Of a stretch of DNA of 64,000 nucleotides, positions 18,201 through 26,819 are shown in pieces (within the stretch, counting starts at the first letter, position 1; each line of letters begins with the position of its first letter). A program made the translations under genes and the position numbers. Source of the DNA: Granulicella sp. dw_53 (lineage in GTDB: Bacteria > Acidobacteriota > Terriglobia > Terriglobales > Acidobacteriaceae); NCBI RefSeq assembly GCF_018449545.1, contig NZ_JAAVUR010000005.1:62001-126000 (forward strand), given 5' to 3'. The notes beneath the pieces are model-generated. The model worked only from the letters and a program-made list of their open reading frames with translations, had not been told where the DNA came from and searched no databases.

Positions 18201-19863
18201 ATTGCCGCTGCCTTTTTATGACGAGGCGGTCAATCTGCATCCGGTGGTTTCGATTGTGTTTTTGACTCCGCCGACTCCCAAGGCGTTGCAGGCTGCGGGA
18301 ATCGTGGCTTCGTGGTTCGGGATGATGACGGACTTCCGGTCGGTGCGTTTTGCGATTTCTATTGGGACCATTCCGAGTGGAAACGCGATCGTGCTGGGGG
18401 AGAACAGCGGGGAGTTGCCGGGGCCGTTGAGGATCGGCGATAGCTCGGGTCCGACGATCGCGATGCGGACTAATCCGATCGATCCTTATTCGAAGGTGCT
18501 GGTGCTTACAGGCGATTCGGCGGACGATCTCTTGACCGCGGCCACGGCGCTTACGCTGCAACGCGATATGTTCCAAGGCGATAAGGTGAGCATCCGGGCA
18601 CTGAAGATGCCTACGCCGCGGGAGCCTGATGATGCGCCGCGCTGGCTGAGCACGGAGAAGATGACGAGCATCGGGGATATCGCTCAGACGGACGATCTGC
18701 AAGGCGATGGCTCGGTTCCTTTGCGGGTCTACATGCGTATGCCTCCGGATCTTTGCTACGAGTGCACGCAGCAGAACCTGGGCTTCCATATGGGCTACCG
18801 GTACAACGGGATTCCGCTGGCAAGCGAGAGCACCCTACAGGTGTACATGAACGACGGTTACGTCAGCTCGACTCCGCTGCCGCATACGGATAAGGCTTCG
18901 TCGGTGCTGGAGACGATTGTGCCAGTCCCGCGGGTCAACATGCGGCCGTTCTCGAACTCGTTGTCGATGAAGTTCATCTTTCTGCTGCATAAGAAAGGTA
19001 AGTGCGAGGATACTGCACCTTACAACCTGCAAGGCGCAGTGTTGAAGGACTCTTACCTCGATATTCGCGATATTCCTCACCTGGCGGTGATGCCGAACCT
19101 GGAGATCTTTGCGAATGCGGGATATCCGTTTACGCGGAAGGCCGATCTGTCGGATACGGTGGTCGTGCTGCCGGATGCGCCAGGGACGGGCGAGATCGAG
19201 GTGTTCCTGACATTGATGGGACATTTCGGTGCGCAGACCGGATATCCGGTGCTGCATGTCGGGGTCACGAACGCGGATGGCATGAAGACCGATGGGCGCA
19301 AGGATTATCTGGTGCTGGGTACGGTGGAGGATCAGCCGGCCCTCTCCAAGTTGAGCGCGTCTCTGCCGGTGATCGTCGATGGCAGCGGCCTGCACATCCA
19401 GGACACGCAAGGTTTCTTCGCCGGGCTGCAGCATGCCTGGTGGAAGGTGCGCAGCTCCGACCATATTCAATCGGGACAACTGGAGACCGCGGGCGGTCTG
19501 CCGGATGCGCTGATCGAAGGCATCGAGTGGCCCAGCGGATCGAACCGGTCGGTGGTGATGATTGCGCTGCGCGACCATACGGTGGTGCCGAACTTCCTCA
19601 CGGTGTTCCTGAAGACCTCGCAGTCGTCGGATATCTCTCAGTCGGTAAGCGTGTTGCATGGAGCGCGATTCGACTCGTACCGCATCGGTAATGATGTGTA
19701 TAAGGTGGGCTCGCTGTCGCTGTGGACGCGGGTGAATCTTTTGTTCTCGCAGTTTCCGTGGTTGATCGTGGTCTCGACGCTCTTCTTCTGCTTCTTCATG
19801 GCCGTGCTGATTCGAGCCATGCTGCGACGGCATGCGCGAGCCAGACTTCAGGGAAGTGACTAA
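15289..19863 (+). CDS. bcsAB: Fused cellulose synthase BcsA-BcsB (catalytic plus periplasmic subunit)
   Basis: A 1524-residue inner-membrane enzyme that polymerises UDP-glucose to beta-1,4-glucan and guides it into the periplasm. The BcsA half has N-terminal membrane helices and the GT2 motifs Asp190-Asp191, Asp238-Cys-Asp240, Thr333-Glu-Asp335 and Gln371-Arg-Ile-Arg-Trp375. A PilZ domain follows with RxxxR at 583-587 and DxSxxG at 610-615, so activation by cyclic di-GMP is expected. At about 728-752 lies a signal-peptide-like segment (NVIPLLLLAALSTSVGSAKA) leading into BcsB, which ends in a membrane anchor (FPWLIVVSTLFFCFFMAVLI). A comparable AB fusion occurs in Komagataeibacter. It is translationally coupled to the upstream ATPase gene and followed after 5 bp by bcsZ. 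Confidence 0.95.
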   Translation: MTGSPLWRKFESGDGFLLRLLRFVVLAGGVFVLGFTGILELTWPQQLVLGIMTVLLAIWMDRSSSSYLVTLTLMLASMYSTFRYGYWRISYTVKFFLDPGNTWSYLDAFFIWMLVGAEAYAFAILFLGYMQTLWPLRRTPVPLPDDIDLWPSVDLLIPTYNEPLSVVRYTALAAMNIDWPADKLNVYILDDGKRDEFRRFAEEAGIGYMTRDDNKHAKAGNINRALARLESPFVAIFDCDHVPTRSFMQVTLGWFLRDRKLGMLQTPHHFYSPDPFERNLSKFRVIPNEGELFYGIVQDGNDFWNATFFCGSCAVLRRTALDQIGGIAVETVTEDAHTSLRMQMNGWNTAYINIPQAAGLATERLSGHVKQRIRWARGMIQILRTDNPLFAKGLKLAQRICYFNAMSHFLYAFPRLIFLTAPLIYLILGHTNVPGYWAAILAYAFPHLILSNITNSRIQGQHRHSFWNEIYETVLAPYILLPTMLAIVSPKLGSFDVTAKGGVVNRKFFDNRIAQPFLLMIGMNIVGILMGIIRAFYIPLWPFNTWYDGTHPGTIVMNLIWVGFNMVILGVCVAVAWENQQRRQTVRVTMAVQADIRLADGTMVPGVTADMSSGGAMINVDHDFTVAAGEPVRITFPVLDGEATLPATVIGVKDNVLRAQFDPLTLQEEEALTMVLYSRADTWLGWGEAREADRPLRSLGLIFQLSYHGMSQTVRGFMKTKKSVPPKGKLAANVIPLLLLAALSTSVGSAKAQLRSMRGSQVSPQMLPVTIQTSPDSTQSGTGLPAVPTDGGIARSVAPGTFDNVFTLADVGVQDTIVLHGVDAYHSVYFSLPQTQVVKTATMKLRYHFSPGLLPALSHLKVSLNGTLFATLAVNTPASTQGRVEPTAEQKASDQQTLVVTRSENNALLEATLTMPAEMLVHKNELTFEFVGHYTMSCEDPSHTTLWSHIDTTSSIEIAGALLPLQNDLKLLPLPFYDEAVNLHPVVSIVFLTPPTPKALQAAGIVASWFGMMTDFRSVRFAISIGTIPSGNAIVLGENSGELPGPLRIGDSSGPTIAMRTNPIDPYSKVLVLTGDSADDLLTAATALTLQRDMFQGDKVSIRALKMPTPREPDDAPRWLSTEKMTSIGDIAQTDDLQGDGSVPLRVYMRMPPDLCYECTQQNLGFHMGYRYNGIPLASESTLQVYMNDGYVSSTPLPHTDKASSVLETIVPVPRVNMRPFSNSLSMKFIFLLHKKGKCEDTAPYNLQGAVLKDSYLDIRDIPHLAVMPNLEIFANAGYPFTRKADLSDTVVVLPDAPGTGEIEVFLTLMGHFGAQTGYPVLHVGVTNADGMKTDGRKDYLVLGTVEDQPALSKLSASLPVIVDGSGLHIQDTQGFFAGLQHAWWKVRSSDHIQSGQLETAGGLPDALIEGIEWPSGSNRSVVMIALRDHTVVPNFLTVFLKTSQSSDISQSVSVLHGARFDSYRIGNDVYKVGSLSLWTRVNLLFSQFPWLIVVSTLFFCFFMAVLIRAMLRRHARARLQGSD

Positions 19864-19868
19864 CTCTC

Positions 19869-21077
19869 ATGGAGCGTCTTGGGAAGCACCGGCCTTTGAA
19901 GATGGGGCGGAGTGGACTTAGCGGGCTTACTACGCTGCGGAGCTTCATCGTGCTTGGAGTTACGCTGATGGCTTGCCTGCAAGGGGGTTGCCGTGCGGAG
20001 CAGCCCTGGCCGTTGTGGGAGAGCTATGCACGCAGCGCGTTCGATTCGCAGGGACGGATCGTCGACCATAGTGCCGGGGACAGGACGACCAGCGAGGGGC
20101 AGGCTTATGGGATGTTCTTTGCCTTGGTGGCGAACGACAGGGCGCGCTTCGACAAGCTAGTGGGTTGGACGCAGGACAATCTGGCGGGAGGAGATCTGGC
20201 GGCGCGGCTGCCGGCCTGGAGTTGGGGCAAGGCTCCTGACGGAGGCTGGAAGGCGCTGGATCAGAATCCGGCGTCGGATGCGGATCTTTGGATGGCGTAC
20301 TCGTTGCTGGAGGCGGGACGCCTTTGGCACGATCCTCGGTACGAGCGGCTTGGGACGGCGATGGCATCGCGCATCGCGCAGCGGGAGGTGGCTCTGGTGA
20401 GTGTGGGGACGACCATTCTGCCGGGGCCGCAGGGCTTTCATCCGGATGCGGCGACGTGGATCTTGAATCCGAGCTATCTTCCTCCTTCGGTGTTGAGTTA
20501 TCTTGCTACGACGTTTCCGCGAGGGCCCTGGGGAGCGGTGCTGGCTTCGTTGCCGGTAGTGCTGACACAAGGCGCCGGAGGTGGATTTGCGATGGACTGG
20601 GTGGCGGCTGGAGGCGCGTTGAGTCCGATGGCTTCTACTACAGAGCAACGCGCAGGGGAGCGGTCTGGTCCGGCGGCGGGAAGCTACGATGCGATCCGGG
20701 TTTATCTGTGGCTGGGGATCGCCGATCCTGAGACGCCTGGGGTACGAGAGGCTTTGGCGGGACTGGCCGGGATGGCCGCATACATGAAGCGGCATGCGAC
20801 TCCGCCGCGCCGTGTGGATGAAGCTGGAGCGGTGGTGGAGGCGGATGGTCCAGTTGGATTTTCGGCAGCCATAATACCCTACCTGCACGCAAATAACATG
20901 AAGGCCGAAGAGAAGGTGCAGATAGACCGCATGGCTGCGATGAAGAATCCCGCAAGCGGTCTGTACGGAGCCGACGGTCTGTATTACGACCAGAATCTGG
21001 CTCTTTTCGCGGACGGATGGTTGGAGCAGCGCTTCCGTTTTGACCGCCAAGGAAGGTTGAAGGTGAAGTGGCGATAG
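19869..21077 (+). CDS. bcsZ: Glycoside hydrolase family 8 endoglucanase (BcsZ)
   Basis: A 402-residue periplasmic cellulase of the synthesis operon; GH8 enzymes cut beta-1,4-glucan by inversion and are needed for proper fibre export. The N-terminus carries a hydrophobic stretch (FIVLGVTLMACLQGGC) that could be a signal peptide or an atypical lipobox. The family signature TSEGQAYGM holds the likely general acid Glu76, and DADLWMAYSLLEAG follows at 137-150. It lies 5 bp after bcsAB and 155 bp before bcsC. The start at 19869 gives a long basic leader; the internal ATG 12 codons on is possible. Confidence 0.92.
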   Translation: MERLGKHRPLKMGRSGLSGLTTLRSFIVLGVTLMACLQGGCRAEQPWPLWESYARSAFDSQGRIVDHSAGDRTTSEGQAYGMFFALVANDRARFDKLVGWTQDNLAGGDLAARLPAWSWGKAPDGGWKALDQNPASDADLWMAYSLLEAGRLWHDPRYERLGTAMASRIAQREVALVSVGTTILPGPQGFHPDAATWILNPSYLPPSVLSYLATTFPRGPWGAVLASLPVVLTQGAGGGFAMDWVAAGGALSPMASTTEQRAGERSGPAAGSYDAIRVYLWLGIADPETPGVREALAGLAGMAAYMKRHATPPRRVDEAGAVVEADGPVGFSAAIIPYLHANNMKAEEKVQIDRMAAMKNPASGLYGADGLYYDQNLALFADGWLEQRFRFDRQGRLKVKWR

Positions 21078-21232
21078 GGAGGCGAGCTTCCGATCGTATG
21101 CATTCGCGGGTGCAATTCAGCGGAAACCCTCGAAAAAAAGGGTACAAATCGGCAGAAAAGGGGTAAGCTTCGGAAGGGGATTGGGGTATCATCTGTGATT
21201 CCTCTCAAGAACCGCCTTCTCACCGACACATT

Positions 21233-24200
21233 ATGAAGAATGTTTGGTCAAAACGGCCCGTAGTATCTGCCATCTTGATGAGCGCACTTGTATGGGCTCC
21301 GATGGTGGAGAAGTTGCGCGCCCAGACCGGTGCGGGAGTTCAGTCGGCGACACAATCTCTCCTGGACAAGGCGCATGCGCTGGAGGTTCGTGGCCGCATG
21401 GATATGGCGGCGCAGACGTGGCAGCAGGTGCTGCTGGCCGATCCGCAGAATACGACGGCGTTGGCGGGGCTGGCGCGGTCGGCGAAGCTTAGCGGCAATA
21501 ATGCCCTGGCGACGACTTATCTGGATCGTCTGAGAGCGATCAATCCGAACGATACGAACATCTCGCGCGTCGAGACCATGGGGTCGCAGCAGAATCAAGC
21601 AGTGCAACTGAAGCAGGCGGGCAAGTTGGCTGAGTCTGGGCAGTACGCGCAGGCGATGGCGATCTACCGGCAGATCTTTGGGGCGGCGCCGCCGGCGGGC
21701 GATTGGGCGCTGACGTACTACGAGACGGAGGCCGCAACCGATGATGGGCGGGCACATGCTATCTCGGGCCTGCGCGGCCTTATGGAGAAGAATCCCAGCG
21801 ACTCGCGTTATCAGGTGGCGCTAGGCCGGATTCTGACCTACAGCCCGAAGACTCGCGAGGAAGGACGCCGGTTGCTGGAGCGGCATTCCAGCGATCCTGC
21901 TGCGGCGGCGGCGCTGCGACAGTCTTTGGTGTGGGATTCGGCGAATCCGGCGAGTGCCGCGGATATTCGTGCCTATCTGGCGAAGCATAGCGATGCGCAA
22001 CTGGCTACAGCTCTGAAGAACCAGCCGAAGGTGAATCCGCGGGCGGTCCCACAGACGCCTGAAGAGATTGCAGCGGCAGCAGAGGTACGAGCGCGGAGCG
22101 CTGCCGAGCAGGAGGCGTATAACTCGCTTAATGCCAAGCGGCTTGATGACGCGGAGTTGCGATTCAAGGCTATTCTGTCGAACAGCCCGGAGAATGCCCG
22201 AGCCTTGGCTGGCTTGGGTTATGTGCGGATGCAGCAATCGAATTTCGGTGGTGCGATCAGTTTTCTGGAGCAGGCGAAGCAGAACGGAGCCCGCGATCCT
22301 GGGGTCTACACCGCACTTGAGACGGCGCATTTTTACTACACGATGGGCGAGGCATCGACGGCGCTCAACGAGAACGATCTGACGACGGCTGAGAAGCAGT
22401 ATCAGGTTGCTCTTGGGATGCGGGCCAATAGTCCGGAGGCCTTGGAGGGCTTGGGCGGTACGTTTTTGAAGGCGCAACAGTCCGAGGCGGCGATCCAGGT
22501 CTTTGAGCGCTACGTGAAGGTGAAGCCTACCGCTCCCGCTGGTTGGCGTGGTCTGATCATGGCTTACTACGGGGCTGGAAATGCTCCGCAGGCTCTGATG
22601 ACGGAGAAGCGCATCCCGCCAGCAGTTCAAACGCAATTGATGAAGGACCCGGAGTTTCTGCGCTCGCTTGCCTCGGCTTATACGGCCGTGGGGCGCGATG
22701 CGGACGCGCAGCGTGTGCTGCGAAGCGCGCTCGATCTGCCGTTTCCGACTGGGGCCAGAGGGCTCAAGGTGGAGACGCAGTTGCAATATGCCAGCCTTCT
22801 GCAACAGGCGAACCGGCTGGATCAGTCGGGTGCGTTGTTCCGGCAGGTCCTGGCTGCGGACGTCTCCAATACTGCGGCCTGGCAGGGCCTGATTCGCGTT
22901 CAACATGCGATGAAGCAGGATCCACTCGCGCTGCAGACGCTGACCAGCATGCCGCCAGCGAGTTATGAGATCGCGATGCGCGATCCGGGGTTCCAGACGA
23001 CCGTGGCGTCGATCTACCAGAGCCAGAACAAGCTGGATGCGGCGCAACAGATTCTGGAGCGCGCGGTCAACCAGCAGATTGCCGCGAACCAAAGACCTCC
23101 AACTCCGCTGCTTCTGCAACTCGCTGGGATCTACCTCACACGGAGTAACTCGGCTAAGGCATTCCCGATCTATCGGGAGGTGCTGACGGAGAATCCAGAT
23201 CGTCCCGATGCGTGGAAGGGTCTGCTCTCCGTGCTGCATGGCGCTGGGCGTGATCAAGAGGCGCTGGCGCAGGTTCAGCAGATTCCGTCCTCGGTGCGGG
23301 GCCAGTTGGAGAACGATGTCGAGTATCTCCAGACGATCGGTGCGATTTATAACTCGCTTGGTCAATCTCAGCAAGCGATGATCTTCATGAACCGCGTGCA
23401 ACAGCACTATGCGACGCAACATAGCGCTGCTCCGGTAGACGTCGATGTTCAAGATGCGTGGCTCCTGTTCAATGGTGGAAATGATGCAGGGTTGTATCGC
23501 CAGTTGATGTTGCTGGGAGGCAGGACGGACCTGACCGACGAGCAACGGCGGACGGTGCAGACCATCTGGACCAACTGGGCCGTTCGGCGGGCGAATCAGG
23601 CGGGAGCCAACGGCAACATCAAGCGGTCGCTGGCGATTCTCAATGCCGCGGCGAAGTCCTTCCCGGATAATCCCGGTGTGTTGAGGGCGCTGGCTTCGGG
23701 CTATGCTCGCGCGGGACTACCGAAGCAGGCGGTGCTGATCTTCAAGTCGCAGGATATGACCGCGGCTTCAGCCTCCGATTACAAATCAGCGGTAGGAGCT
23801 GCGCTTGCCTCTGGCGACACCAAGGTGGCGGAGACCTGGCTGCGTTATGGCCTGGACGCTTATCCACGGGACGCTGAGATGTTGAATCTCGGTGCGAAGT
23901 TTGAACAGGCGCGTGGCGATAGCGGACGCGCGGCGGAGTACTATCGCGCTTCGCTGGCTGCGCTTCCTCCGGGCGATCCGGGCGCGGAGCTGGCTGCGGA
24001 GTTGAGCCAGCCGCTTCCTGTGACGCGCCTTCCGAAGTCGTTAGAGCCGCAGGATCTCGCTACGCTGTTGCGCGCTCCTGACGATTCGGCGGTGAGCATG
24101 CCCGAGGTTCCGCAGCCGACGAAGCCGTATCTGCCTAGCTATGGCAATGTGAACGGTCAGGCTCCGGTGCAGATTACGGGGCGCGGCTATAACGGACAGT

Positions 24201-26263
24201 CGAGCGTGGTTCCTCCGTATATGGGCAATCCGGCGTCTCGAAGTGCGCGGGCGGCGGCCAGCAGCAGCCGTCTTGGAGACTATGATCCGCGAGCCTCGGT
24301 AGAGGTTCCTCCTATGGATAGCGGAGCGATTCCGCCGACGCAGCCGAGCTACGATGCTCGTAATTCGTATCCCTCGACCTCCAGAACGCTGGGGGATTCG
24401 TCGTATCCGGAGCAGCAGCGGATGCAGATATCTCCGGAGCAGCCATATCAGGGGCAGGGACAGCGGGCTAACAATGCGATCCCGCAGCAGGAGATCTACG
24501 GTCCTTACGTTCCGTATGTTCCTCCGACCTCCGGATATACTCCTTCGCCGGTGCCGGTGCAGCTGGGCGATGCTTCTCCTCGTGTGGGACCGGCGCAGCG
24601 CGATGTGACCGATGTGCTGCCCACGGCGCGCTATATGCCGAATGCTCGGGCGGGGCGGGGCAAGTCTCCAGCACCGATGATGGGGCAGAGCAATCCTCCG
24701 TCGGATGATCTGAGTGGTGCAAGCACTGAGAATATGCAGTTCAGGCAGAGTCCGGCTGCTGCCAGCAATCAACAGGCTGGGGACAGCTATGGCCAGCAGT
24801 ATCCGCAGCCTGGGACGACGCGCGGGGGTACGATAGCACGGCGGGCAACTTCGCCCCGGACGCAGGCGGCTCCTCCGGCGCTACCTGCGATGAGCTATCC
24901 GGGCGTAAGTCAGCCTTTGAGCGGTTCGACTGCTTACCCTGAGATCGGTCCTGCTACCGATGTTGGGACGCCTCCGTCGGATGCTGATCTTGTCGCGAAG
25001 AATGTTCCTCCTCTGCGGAATGGGTTCGATCCTGCCGGCGCTGCTGGACCGCCGCTGTCGCAGCGGGCGCAGACGGAGCTTGAGCTTGCGACGCTGGAGT
25101 CTTCCTACAGCAACTGGGTCGGTGGAACAGGGTATGGACGCTACCGCAGCGGCACACCGGGCTTTGACCGCCTGACTGATTTCGAGGCTCCGTTTGAGGC
25201 CTCTGCTGTGCTGGGCAAATCGGTTCGGGCGACGGTCATTCCACGGCCAGTGTTCCTCAGTTCGGGGACGGTGAATACGGCTTCGTTTGCGAACGCGACG
25301 GGTACGATTCCGGTGCTGGGTACCGCGAGCGGAGCGGTTCTTGCGACTCCGGCGCAGCAGTTTTCAAGCGGCATCGGGGGCGAGTTCCAGTTGACGGCCA
25401 AGAACATCGGCGTGGCGGTGGGTTATACGCCGTACGGCTTTCTGGTCACGAATGTTACGGGCCGATTTCAGTGGAGCCCGCTGGGCGGTCACTTTACTCT
25501 CTTCGGCGACCGGGATTCGGTGAGGGATACGCAGCTTTCGTATGCCGGTATTCGCGATCCGGGCACCGTCACCGCGGTCTATGACGGCAATATCTGGGGC
25601 GGCGTGATCGCTACCGGCGGCGGAGTGCGGGTCGACGCGGGGACGGAGCGCTCCGGACTGTACGTGTCGGGTGGAGGGGCGGTCCTGACCGGCTACCATG
25701 TGCTCGAGAACCGCAAGTATGAAGGCACGATGGGAGCGTACTTCCGGATCAAGAGCTGGCCTGCTTATGGGAGCCTGAACGTTGGCACCAGCTTTTACGG
25801 GATGCACTATGACCATAATGAGCGGGGTCTCTCGTATGGGCAGGGTGGTTATTTCAGCCCGAACGTTTACTTCCTCGCGGGCGTTCCGGTCACGTTCAAT
25901 GGGCACTACAAGCATGCGCTGCATTACACGATCAATGGCAGCATCGGTTTGCAGACGTTCCAGGAGGATAAGGCTCCTTACTTTCCGCTGGATGTGTTTC
26001 TCCAGACCGGCGCCGCAAATCCGCTCTATCCTTTGAACAGCAATACGGGGTTGAACTACGGGATCAACACCCAGGCCTCTTACCGGATTGCGGATCACTG
26101 GTATGTGGGCGGTTTTCTGACTGGGAACAATACGAATAACTACAACATGGTCTCGGGTGGATTCTTTGCACGCTACCTCTTCAAGTCGCAGCCTGATTCG
26201 GAGAGTAGCCCGGCGGGTCTGTTTCCGACGAATGCTGGTTTCCGGCCTCTTCGTGTTCCGTAG
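21233..26263 (+). CDS. bcsC: Cellulose synthase outer-membrane subunit BcsC (TPR plus beta barrel)
   Basis: A 1676-residue envelope protein that carries the glucan across periplasm and outer membrane. It begins with a signal peptide (MKNVWSKRPVVSAILMSALV, probable cleavage after LRAQ). Residues about 35-930 are a long TPR superhelix, for example ALEVRGRMDMAAQTWQQVLL and ALAGLGYVRMQQSNFGGAIS. Residues about 945-1290 are a Pro/Tyr/Ser/Gln-rich, presumably disordered linker absent from standard BcsC. The C-terminal about 340 residues are the BcsC barrel (LGGHFTLFGDRDSVRDTQLS). Canonical BcsC is about 1160 residues, so the linker accounts for much of the excess. A 155-bp gap upstream may allow its own promoter. 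No bcsD, bcsE or bcsG is present. Confidence 0.92.
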   Translation: MKNVWSKRPVVSAILMSALVWAPMVEKLRAQTGAGVQSATQSLLDKAHALEVRGRMDMAAQTWQQVLLADPQNTTALAGLARSAKLSGNNALATTYLDRLRAINPNDTNISRVETMGSQQNQAVQLKQAGKLAESGQYAQAMAIYRQIFGAAPPAGDWALTYYETEAATDDGRAHAISGLRGLMEKNPSDSRYQVALGRILTYSPKTREEGRRLLERHSSDPAAAAALRQSLVWDSANPASAADIRAYLAKHSDAQLATALKNQPKVNPRAVPQTPEEIAAAAEVRARSAAEQEAYNSLNAKRLDDAELRFKAILSNSPENARALAGLGYVRMQQSNFGGAISFLEQAKQNGARDPGVYTALETAHFYYTMGEASTALNENDLTTAEKQYQVALGMRANSPEALEGLGGTFLKAQQSEAAIQVFERYVKVKPTAPAGWRGLIMAYYGAGNAPQALMTEKRIPPAVQTQLMKDPEFLRSLASAYTAVGRDADAQRVLRSALDLPFPTGARGLKVETQLQYASLLQQANRLDQSGALFRQVLAADVSNTAAWQGLIRVQHAMKQDPLALQTLTSMPPASYEIAMRDPGFQTTVASIYQSQNKLDAAQQILERAVNQQIAANQRPPTPLLLQLAGIYLTRSNSAKAFPIYREVLTENPDRPDAWKGLLSVLHGAGRDQEALAQVQQIPSSVRGQLENDVEYLQTIGAIYNSLGQSQQAMIFMNRVQQHYATQHSAAPVDVDVQDAWLLFNGGNDAGLYRQLMLLGGRTDLTDEQRRTVQTIWTNWAVRRANQAGANGNIKRSLAILNAAAKSFPDNPGVLRALASGYARAGLPKQAVLIFKSQDMTAASASDYKSAVGAALASGDTKVAETWLRYGLDAYPRDAEMLNLGAKFEQARGDSGRAAEYYRASLAALPPGDPGAELAAELSQPLPVTRLPKSLEPQDLATLLRAPDDSAVSMPEVPQPTKPYLPSYGNVNGQAPVQITGRGYNGQSSVVPPYMGNPASRSARAAASSSRLGDYDPRASVEVPPMDSGAIPPTQPSYDARNSYPSTSRTLGDSSYPEQQRMQISPEQPYQGQGQRANNAIPQQEIYGPYVPYVPPTSGYTPSPVPVQLGDASPRVGPAQRDVTDVLPTARYMPNARAGRGKSPAPMMGQSNPPSDDLSGASTENMQFRQSPAAASNQQAGDSYGQQYPQPGTTRGGTIARRATSPRTQAAPPALPAMSYPGVSQPLSGSTAYPEIGPATDVGTPPSDADLVAKNVPPLRNGFDPAGAAGPPLSQRAQTELELATLESSYSNWVGGTGYGRYRSGTPGFDRLTDFEAPFEASAVLGKSVRATVIPRPVFLSSGTVNTASFANATGTIPVLGTASGAVLATPAQQFSSGIGGEFQLTAKNIGVAVGYTPYGFLVTNVTGRFQWSPLGGHFTLFGDRDSVRDTQLSYAGIRDPGTVTAVYDGNIWGGVIATGGGVRVDAGTERSGLYVSGGGAVLTGYHVLENRKYEGTMGAYFRIKSWPAYGSLNVGTSFYGMHYDHNERGLSYGQGGYFSPNVYFLAGVPVTFNGHYKHALHYTINGSIGLQTFQEDKAPYFPLDVFLQTGAANPLYPLNSNTGLNYGINTQASYRIADHWYVGGFLTGNNTNNYNMVSGGFFARYLFKSQPDSESSPAGLFPTNAGFRPLRVP

Positions 26264-26819
26264 AGGGTGTCCCCTCCGTTCACACCCCCTCCCCCCGTCT
26301 TATTGCATAGATTCTTCATTCCAATTGGTTTGGGTGGGGAGTTGGTGTGCCCTTGGTTGCTGTCCAGATGTCAATGATCGTACTCAGCCTCCTGTGGTGG
26401 CTGGTTTGAAATATCTCTACTTCTATTTTAGCTAGGGGAGCATAACTGTAGTGCCACTTGGATGTTGTTGGTTTTGAATTGGTTAGGTGGTTTTGGGGCT
26501 TGACATGTGATTTTGCTGGGTTTTTGGGGGATTTAAAAAGCGATGGCTCTGCCGTTTCGTTGTCTTTGGTTGGTTTGGAGATTGTAAAGGCTTCGAGGTC
26601 GGGGGAGGGTTGTGGTTCCCCGGTCATCGGGCGATCAGGTGCCCTCAGGATGGGCACCCGGGCTACTGGGTTTTGGAGAGGAAGGCGGTCGGGCTTTGCC
26701 CGATACCCCACCCTATTTGCGATGAAGCTGCAAAAAGGGTGGGGCACCCGGATTTGTGGCCGTGGGAGAGGAGGCGGTCGTCGTCTCTATTTCTATTTAA
26801 AATTGTCTGTTGATTGGGC
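26264..26819. repeat. Gene-free gap with dispersed repeat modules (locus 2)
   Basis: Follows the bcsC stop. It holds a C-rich tract, the TTCTATTTTA...GTGCCACTTGG...TTTTGCTGGG module at 26420-26530 (matching 7709-7820), a degenerate hairpin at about 26616-26662, and the CCCCACCCTATTTGCGATGA hairpin unit at 26680-26750 (matching 8253-8324 and 39551-39622). No plausible gene. Confidence 0.8.
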
